Source of the DNA: Epichloe hybrida
Taxonomy: Eukaryota; Ascomycota; Sordariomycetes; Hypocreales; Clavicipitaceae
DNA length: 64,000 bases
NCBI GenBank assembly: GCA_019022495.1
Contig: JAFEKR010000029.1
Location: 789,891 to 853,890 of the forward strand
Direction of reading: 5' to 3'
In this document: positions 56,868 through 64,000 of the stretch, piece after piece
Position numbering within the stretch: position 1 is the stretch's first letter
How the letters are laid out: each line of letters starts with the position of its first letter
Notes under the pieces: model-generated
Seen by the model: the letters and a program-made list of their open reading frames with translations, nothing else
What the model was told of the DNA's origin: nothing
Databases searched by the model: none
Translations under genes and position numbers: made by a program

Positions 56868-58928
56868 TGCAATGTGAGGGGAGACCGAACGAGACGGACT
56901 CCACGACTTGGGAATATCCAACAAACCCAAACTATCTGTATCCAAAATGAAGTTGAGGAATGATGGTGAAAAAAAAAAAAATGAAAAAAAAGAGTGAAGG
57001 AGCTTAGCTTTCGCAAGGCATGTGCATGTTCCCGACGTCTTCCAGTTTTGAAGGCGGGGACGGCATCAACCATGCGCAACCGAGGGCCTAGTAGTGATGC
57101 GCAGGCAACAGAAGCTCGCAGCAAGCGATCGTGCGGCCAGCGCAAGGCGAGGCGCCGCGATTCATGGTGTCGCGAAACGAGCGAAACGAGAGGGAGGCCT
57201 TGGGGAGAAATCGCGTCGGTGTCCCTCGATCCATGTTAAAAGCGGGGCCCACTTGTCAGCCGTGACACGCGACTTTGACGGGACGTCACATGATGTCACA
57301 TGATGTTGACGGGCTTGCTCGTGTTCTTCATCCAGATGGAAGTCAGTCTGGCCCACATGAAAAGTGGTTGGCCGCCTAATTTCAGGGGAAATTGGAGTTC
57401 CTGCAGACTCCTGACAGGTTCGGCTCTGGACCTCTGGGTCTGCTGGCAAGTGGGGGCCAGGTACATACATGCACACCCACTGTACGTCCGTACCTCCCTT
57501 GCTCTGGGTGAACACGTTGACAGGCCCAATCATTGGCCGCGCTTTCAGGGACCGCAAGGGACCGCCTTTGGCCATGACGCTCCACTGTATCCGCTGGTTG
57601 TCGTGGTAAACTGAGAACGGCGGGTCAAAGGAGTTTCAGGCGTCCCGTCTGGTGGTAAACAAAGCACAAAGCTAACAGTACTGCCTGCGTCCTTGAACAA
57701 AATTACATCTGCTGATGCCGCCGTGCATTGACGAAAACCACATGCACGCCCCGATGCATTCTCGCATGAATGACAGGGCCGGGCGACGATGAATAGAACG
57801 ACTTAGCTCGAGCGCCGGGCGCGTCGTGCGTGGCACATTCCGCTGTGGTATCGACGGGGACCAAATCCAAATCCATCATCTCAACTACTATTTACATCAT
57901 CCCCCTCCCCCCCCCCCAATCTCTGCCCCCTCCCATCGTCCCATGTTTGTCCGAGACAAACCCACAAACCCACCCTCTCTCGTGCGTTTCAAACAAGGTC
58001 CGCGACCGAGACACGAGGCCGCTGCATGTTCTCAGACACGTCCTGGACGTTGTGCGCAAAAGGGCGAGAAACAAATCTCGAGTTCGCGTGTTGATCGATC
58101 TAGCCAAACGACGACCCGTCATCTTGCTCTTGCTGTTGTCCCGACAGGGCGTCAGAGCGAGAAACCTCGTTTCGCTTGCCAACACTGACAGGCTCCGCGC
58201 AATTTGATCCCAGATTGCCATCCGTCCAATGGCCTTTGGTGAGGAGAAACGCGCCCACCGTCAAGGAACAAGCCCCCCGGTACCATCCCAATAAGGTTGG
58301 CTGGTATCGATTTGATCGCCGAGGATTTGTCTGCCGGGTCGAATTGGATGGGTTGGGCTGCGTTGCTTGCTGGACTTGTTCTCCTGTTCTCGCTTGGTCC
58401 GCCCTTCCCCCCTCCCTGAGTCCGTCCCTAGCCCGTAGTGAGAAGCGAGGTCGACCGACATTGGCTCAGTTGCTCTTCTCTTTTCAGCTGTACACACATT
58501 CCCTCATGACTATCATACTTCATCATCTCCCCCTTTGCGCTCTCGATCGCGGCTACGCTCTTTTCGACGAATATCGCCATCTGACCCAGGGTCAACTGTT
58601 CAACGTGCTTTCTCCAAGGGTCGCTGCTGCTGGTGCCTTTGTCCGACAACGCAGACACCACCACCATCAACATCACCATCAACACCACCATCAACATCAC
58701 CATCAACACCACCATCAACATCACCATCAACACCACCATCAACATCACCATCAACACCACCATCAACATCACTGCCGCGCTGCGTCCACTGCGCCTTCCT
58801 CGACCAAGCACGGGAGGACATCCCGACACCAGCACCATAACCGGCACCAGCACCGGCACCAATTGTACCAATACCAAATCCACCGCCCCCGTCCCTCGTT
58901 TTCAAAAATCACCAAAAAACTGCCGGCT
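56868..58928. other. 2-kb divergent region (ligase / DUF4048-like gene)
   Basis: This contains the upstream regions of both genes. There is an A run at about 56,968-56,982, a C run near 57,908 and a 12-bp tandem repeat at 58654-58771. An open frame continuous with the downstream gene covers the repeat but encodes only His/Gln runs there and is taken as leader. Confidence 0.55.
58654..58771. repeat. 12/24-bp minisatellite ACAYCACCATCA
   Basis: Alternating 12-mers ACATCACCATCA and ACACCACCATCA repeat nine to ten times in the presumed 5' leader of the DUF4048-like gene, 160 bp before its ATG. The phase is a multiple of three in every frame, so it never breaks open frames. Confidence 0.9.
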
Positions 58929-60649
58929 ATGGCCTCACATCAAGAAATCCGCCGCCGTTCCTCAGCTGCCGATCGCACCACCGTTGAGTCCTCGGTCTTT
59001 GCAGCTGCAAGCACATTGACCCCCCCCGACAAGTCATCACCACCCACGACAGCGGCTCCCGACAGCACAGACTACAACCACGATGTCACCACGCGAACCC
59101 GGCAGAAACTGAAGCGGCTTTCCGGCAGCGATACAAGAACCATGCCTCCTCCACCACTTCCAGCAGAACACATTACCACCCCGTCGTCCTCGTTGGCACG
59201 CCATTCGTGCTCCTCGGATTCTGCCGCGCGGATTCCTAACAGACTCTCGCTCACTTTGCCAATTGCGCTGCCAAATAGCGACCCTTCGAGACCCACGCCA
59301 TCTGCATCTGCGTCGACACCATCCTCAGTACCTCCAACGCCCCAAGACGGTTCTGCCATGCCATCGCCCTCCAATGTGAATGAGTTCATAATAGCAATCG
59401 CCGCAAAGGAACGCAAGGTGATGGAGTTGAAGGAGGAGTTGGCACGAGAGGAGACAGAACTCGCATTCCTCAAGAATCAATTCTCTTCCACGGACGCATT
59501 ACGCCAGAGAGCAGGCGCCACCCAGCTGGAGTTCGGCGGCAGCAGAACTGCCACACCAACTGCTACCGAGTCCGATGCCCTTTCGCCCAGACGGAGCGTT
59601 GATTTCGATCGCAGGGCCCAATTCCTCCAGAACCAGGGCACTCCTACCCAGAGTAGAAGGCGTGTCATGCGGGGTGGACATACACGCACGCTCTCCTTGC
59701 TCTCGCCGGCGAAAGCGACCTCTGACTTCTCCATCCTGGACGAGCACACCGCCACTGCCACCGCCACCGAGGATGCTCGATTCCCTTTGGCGGCAAACCG
59801 GACACCTCATAATGCTCCCAATCCAGCGTTGCTAAAGAGGGCATCCTGGCAGCCTCGGTCTCAGCAAGACTCACCCGGCATCCCTCAGATCGTGGAAGAC
59901 TTCAAGCTCGGATTGAGAGCGTTTGTGGAAGACATCCGACAGATCACCATTGGCGACGAACCCATCAGTGGGCAACCCTCGCAACGCAGCCTCCATGCCG
60001 GCCACTACCGCAGCGGATCCCTCAGCCAAGGCATTTCCACAGATCTGGGCCGATCCAGATCTGGCCAACAACGAGGGAGCTCGTCATCCGAAACCCCTTC
60101 GACGGCGCCGCCAACGCCAATTAGCAAACGAAGGGACGCACCCCTCGAAAAGCCCAAGCCTGCCAAAAGTAAACACTTTTCATGGACTCCGTTGGGCTTT
60201 GACTCCATGGACGACACAGACTGGGCGAATTGGGAGTCGCCAGTGCCGGTCAAGAGCACCCGATGGAGCGGTTCCACAATCCATAGCGGTGTCATGGACG
60301 ACATCCATTGTATTCCCGAAAATGCCGAGGAAGTGACCAATTTAACTCCCACGTATGTTTCTGTCTTATTTCCCGGAAAAAAAGAAAGGCGGACTTTTTT
60401 TTCTTCCTCCTCTTCTATTCTTTCCATCAGAAGAGCTAACAAGGTCCCCCCCCTAGAAAAACCAAACCCACTGTTGAAACACCAAAAGTTTCCCCAAACA
60501 AGCTCGAAGATCTCCTCCCAAACGTGGTAAATCGACTATCGCCGAGCAATATCAAACGCACTGCCAACAACCTCCTCGACGAGTGGGAAAAATCCCTGGT
60601 GGCCCCTTCCGAGGCGAGGGTGGCCAACAAAGAAAACACTGCGACATGA
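58929..60649 (+). CDS. DUF4048-like protein of unknown function
   Basis: Two exons, 58929-60352 and 60457-60649, encode 538 residues. The GTATGT donor, GCTAAC branch motif and CCTAG acceptor join LTPT to KTKPTVETPKVSP. The protein is mostly disordered, Ser/Thr/Pro-rich, with a coiled coil at about residues 155-190 (NEFIIAIAAKERKVMELKEE). Short conserved-looking motifs are RRVMRGGHTRTLSLLSPAK, IVEDFKLGLRAFVEDIRQ and FSWTPLGFDSMDDTDWANWE. These recall fungal DUF4048 proteins, a family with no known function. MASHQEIRRRSS was chosen as the start; the longer upstream frame is His/Gln repeat. The C-terminus (LEDLLPNVVNRLSPSNIKRT) appears only after splicing. Confidence 0.75.
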
Positions 60650-61685
60650 ATGACCTTTTACAACTACGACTACAACAACAGCCTCTGCAAAACATGCGGC
60701 AGCTGACGAATCTTGGCATATGTAAATTTCTACAGCGCATGAGCAGCGGCAAGAACGTGAGCTATAGACAGCGACTCTATATTTTACTTTGTTTCTTAAG
60801 GATAGCCATGGGCATCATATCGGCCGAGGTGGCCAGACGAATTGCCGCAGAAAACATGGGCTTACTACAACGTGTATTGTTGTCAAGGGCGATGAGCGAG
60901 GTAGGGGGATTGATCCTGTACGGAGAGTATCTGCGGGGGAGGAGATGGCGGCAGGCATCTGGACTTTTGCTGTTTGGGAAGAGGCTTAAGTTTTATTAGG
61001 CATGGCTGTGGCACAGGGGGGGGGGGGTCTATTTTGTTGTGTCTAAAAGTAGATGACGATATGATGTAACGTGATATGATTGAATAATCAAAATCGACCT
61101 ACTTGAGCAATCCATGTTTCTGTCATGTCTGTCGCAAGGCATACAAGGGATCATGTACGAATTACGCACAAATTAGTGGCCAGTCAGTCGGCTGCGCCTC
61201 TTTTCTCGTGCAACAATGTCATGTTGCGACGCTGTGGGGGCTGGAGGCCGGGGACGAGGGGACGGCGCCGAATGACAAGCTTGTTTGGGGATGAAGGAGC
61301 CGAGATTTGTGACGTGTTGTGATGACGTGCGACGTGTCTGTCATTCTCACCGTCCTGGTGGCACAGTGTTGATTGGGGTCGATTCCTGGGCAACTCTTGT
61401 GGTAGGTCGTTGGCGCTGGATGGTTCGGGGTCACGGAAAGGGCTCGCGATGAAAGTCTTCATCTTTCACACTTGCGATTCACACACCCCCACTCCCGTCT
61501 CGAACTTTTCGAGGCAGGCAAAACTTGATTCACATACCTGGGCCGCTGAGTGGCAGGCCAGACAAACATATATAATCACACTTTTTCTTTCCGTCTCCCC
61601 ATTTTCCCCCTTCTACTTTTTTTTTCTTTCCCCTCTCTCTTCTCTCTCTCTCTCTCTCTTCTCTCCCCTTGTAAAACCGTTCGTC
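60650..61685. other. 1-kb region upstream of the monooxygenase-like gene
   Basis: It contains the 3' UTR of the DUF4048-like gene, a G run at about 61,017-61,027, and the promoter of the next gene. A dense pyrimidine tract (TTCTCTCTCTCT) lies just before the start codon. No gene is recognised. Confidence 0.6.
61612..61672 (+). promoter_or_regulatory. CT-rich core promoter/leader tract
   Basis: About 60 bp of almost pure C and T, including (CT)8, ends 14 bp before the ATG at 61686. Such tracts commonly mark transcription start regions of highly expressed filamentous-fungal genes. The call is by composition and position only. Confidence 0.45.
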
Positions 61686-62652
61686 ATGGCCCGCGACGTC
61701 TTCACACCCATGCTTGCGCCGGTCGACGAGCCGAAGCCCGGCAAAGTGATTAGTACAGAGACGGTATGATGTTGTCCCTCTGCAAACCGACAAAAGCCCC
61801 CCATGTTTTTGGGGGGGGGAAATAAATCCCCGTACTGACGGCCCAAAAAATAAACAGCTTTTCCTCAAATCCATCCTCGCCCAGCGCCGCAAGTGCCTGC
61901 TCCTCGCGGCGGTGCAGCTCGGCATCACGACCCTCTTCCCGGGCCGCCTCGCCGTGGTGCCGCCCGCGGCGCTGGCCCTCATCGCGCTCGCGGCCCACGT
62001 CGTCGACAAGCTCACGCCGTCCGCGCCACCGCCACCCGCGCACATGCTCTCCGTGGTGCCGGGCCGGGCGACCGCGCTGCTCCCCCTCCCCGGCCGGGAC
62101 GGCGGCGGCGGCGGCGGCGCATCGCGGGGCAGCCCCGTCGTCGTCTTCAACCTCGGCGTGCAGTTCAACCACCCGCGGGGCCGGCTGGCGCCACACGCGA
62201 GGGACCTGGCCGACAAGTTCGCCCGCATGAACCGCGACCTGCTCGCGCGCCGGGACGAGCTCGGCCTCCTGAGCATCACCAACTGGACCGGCGCCGAGGC
62301 GCAGCAGGCGAGCGGCGCCGACGGCAACACCATGCTGATGAGCTACTACTTCAGAGACGTCGAGAGCATTCACCGCTTCGCGCACGAGGACATGCACAGG
62401 GCCGCGTGGGACTGGTACAACTCGGTCAAGCCGCACCACATCGGCATCTTCCACGAGACCTTTGCGGTTCCTGCCCACGGCCACGAGACCATCTACCTGA
62501 ACTGCAGGCCCTTCTTGCTCGGCGCGGGCTTGGTCAAGACACAGGACGGGGGCGAGACGGCGTGGCGGAACGTCTTGGTCAGTTCGGACCACGTTAGTCT
62601 GAAGACTCAGTGGCAGAGGATGAACCGGGATGTGAACGGGGTGGCGATTTAG
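61686..62652 (+). CDS. af470-like monooxygenase-family protein (formerly DUF4188)
   Basis: Two exons, 61686-61763 and 61858-62652, encode 290 residues. The GTATGA donor and AACAG acceptor join VISTET to LFLKSILAQRRK. A hydrophobic stretch at about residues 38-80 (ALALIALAAHVV) suggests membrane association. The conserved core follows: VVVFNLGVQFNHPRG, TMLMSYYFRDVESIHRFAH, AWDWYNSVKPHHIGIFHETF and HETIYLNCRPFLLG. This fits the fungal monooxygenase family named after the fumagillin-pathway enzyme Af470, related to ABM-fold oxygenases. Family recognition is by memory; the substrate is unknown. Third codon positions are extremely GC-rich. A Gly run encoded by GGC repeats lies at about residue 112. 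Seven-base repeats follow the stop. Confidence 0.75.
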
Positions 62653-62673
62653 GGGGCGGGGGGGCGGGACCAG

Positions 62674-62708
62674 CAGTAAGCAGTAAGCAGTAAGCAGTAA
62701 GCAGTAAG
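62674..62708. repeat. Five tandem CAGTAAG heptamers
   Basis: Perfect 7-bp units are repeated five times, 22 bp after the stop of the monooxygenase-like gene and in its 3' UTR. Confidence 0.9.
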
Positions 62709-62787
62709 CAAGTACATAATCCGTAGATGCATTACATTATGCGACGAACACGGCCATTCGCATCGTCATCCCCGCCCCCTCTCTCTC

Positions 62788-64000
62788 TCAAACACCCAAT
62801 AGAACAATGTTGGTCGCCATGCCGCTCTGCCCAGACAGCCTCACGCGACCATGGTCCAAAGTCCACGTCCCGCTGCCCCAAACCACGGCCTCTCTGCTCT
62901 TCACCACAACGCCCTCGGGCAGCGAAACAGAAACCTCGCCATCAATGGCATCCTGCCCCGCGTTCACGACCGAGACGAGCACCCTCCCCTCGCCCACCCA
63001 GCACGCCGCATCAACGGCAGCCTCGTGGGCCCCTGCTGCCCCCACGCGCACCGCCCTTGCCGTGACCACGAGGTCGCGGACGGGATCCCTCGACACCGCC
63101 GCGCCGAACCTGCCCATGACCCTGCCGAGAGAGTCACTGAACGGCCAAAGCCACGCGGCAATCGCCTTGGCGCCGTGGTGAAGAGCCAGCGCAACCATGG
63201 CCACCTCCTCCTCGTCCGTGGGGTCCCTGAGCCAGTAGCCCTCCCCGTGGAACGCCTGCGGGTTGTGAGCCTTGGTCTTGGGCCACAGGCCCAGCCATTG
63301 CTCGTGCCGCGCCAGGCCGTCCAGCCGGTCGGACACGTCCTGCACGCCGCCCCGGCAGTTGTCGCAGCCGCAGTCGCCGTAGGTGGCGTTACAGGCGGTG
63401 CCCCATTTACTAAAAGTGCCGTTGATGGCGACAGGGTACGCGTCCTCCATGATGAAGTCCGCGCCGGCCGTGTACTCCTTGAAGTGGAAGTCCTGGCAGT
63501 TGAGGGTGACGGAGACGGGGTGGTAGGGGTCGAGTTGGCGGATCGCGTCGCGGGCCTGCGGGAGGAGGTCGAAGGGGTCTTGGTAGCCGTCTGGTCTGAC
63601 CGGGCTGTTGTTAGTCTCTGCCTCTGCCTCTGCGTGAAAAATCGGAGGACCGTGGGACGTAATACTCATCGGCGCCCCAATACGAATACAACCCATCAAA
63701 GTCCCGAATCTCGGAGACCTGCTCCCGCACGGCCGACAAGTTCTTATACGACCCCCTCAAGTCATACATGTACCGCAGTCCCAAGCCATCCATGTACGAA
63801 TACACACCCCTCGAGTCCTGCACCGTCGTCAACGACACCATGCTGTTCATCCCCAGCTCCCGGTACGCCCTCACCTTGCTCGCATAGTCCCTGTCGCAGA
63901 GGAACCCATCACAGGAGGCATAGTAGCCGATAGGCAGAAACGGCTCAAACACGCTGCCCGTCGCCGCGCTGCGGAACAGGATCCCCCCGTGCAGGTTGTC
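62788..64000 (-). CDS. Glycoside-hydrolase-like protein, partial at the right edge
   Basis: The 3' exon is 63595-62788; an upstream exon runs from 63666 past the window edge. A GTATTA donor and GTCAG acceptor join SYWGADE to PDGYQDPFDLLPQ in phase. The visible part reads NLHGGILFRSAATGSVFEPF, then PIGYYASCDGFLCDRDYAS. The likely barrel continues through LYSYWGADEPDG (an acidic loop that could hold a catalytic residue) and DFIMEDAYPVAINGTFSKWG, with a Cys cluster (CNATYGDCGCDNC), to HGEGYWLRDPTDEEEVA. A beta-sandwich-like tail ends LSGQSGMATNIVLLGV. It looks like a secreted TIM-barrel glycosidase, but I cannot place it in a GH family. The N-terminus and signal peptide are outside the window. 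Confidence 0.7.

Noticed and set aside
58176..58928. A 250-codon upstream extension of the DUF4048-like frame.
   Set aside because: It is mainly His/Gln runs from a minisatellite, and the downstream Met has better-conserved following sequence.

Overview
The window is nuclear DNA of a filamentous ascomycete, most likely Sordariomycetes and probably Hypocreales. The basis is short GT-AG introns (about 50-190 nt) with CTAAC or CTGAC branch-type motifs, conserved ascomycete genes (CDC23/APC8, POL12, GLE1, SSD1, MKT1, an Ams2/Spt21-type GATA factor), and a sharp switch between an AT-rich gene-free block and GC-balanced genic DNA. The order is inferred from remembered protein similarity, not from a search.

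Region 1 (1 to about 9,840) is an AT-rich block with no intact gene. It looks mutated by repeat-induced point mutation (RIP). It can still be read as dead retroelements. A minus-strand Ty3/gypsy-type element covers about 7,745 down to 1,607: gag with a CX2CX4HX4C zinc knuckle in which three of the four ligands have become Tyr, then reverse transcriptase, RNase H and the start of integrase. All the pol pieces share one reading frame. In the stretches translated here, stops are TAA or TAG, mostly where Gln is expected. A plus-strand Ty1/copia RNase H tail lies at 241-426. A 10-bp satellite (about 37 copies at 1113-1484) and TACTAC/GTAGTG palindromic repeats interrupt these relics. Between gag and the reverse transcriptase, the dead pol frame carries four copies of a roughly 60-codon module that I do not recognise.

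Region 2 (about 9,840-64,000) is gene-rich. In order: a GPI-type Ser/Ala-rich wall protein (+); CDC23/APC8 (-); a RA-PH domain protein (-); a MAT2B/RmlD-like reductase (-); MFAP1 splicing factor (+); POL12 (-); an Ams2/Spt21 GATA factor with an unexplained frame break (-); mitochondrial 3-hydroxyisobutyryl-CoA hydrolase (-); a Tlg1-like SNARE (+); GLE1 (-); SSD1 (+); a ferritin-like Rds1-type secreted protein (+); MKT1 (-); a 2OG-Fe(II) oxygenase (+); an ATP-dependent DNA ligase-family protein (-); a DUF4048-like protein (+); an af470-like monooxygenase-family protein (+); and a secreted glycoside-hydrolase-like gene that runs off the right edge (-).

Most genes are unrelated housekeeping functions (cell cycle, replication, mRNA export and translation, splicing), not a cluster. 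SSD1 and MKT1, two post-transcriptional regulators, lie about 3.5 kb apart end to end. I see no CRISPR array, no rRNA and no convincing complete tRNA. Exon structures were worked out by hand from reading frames and splice motifs; each spliced total is a multiple of three except where stated.
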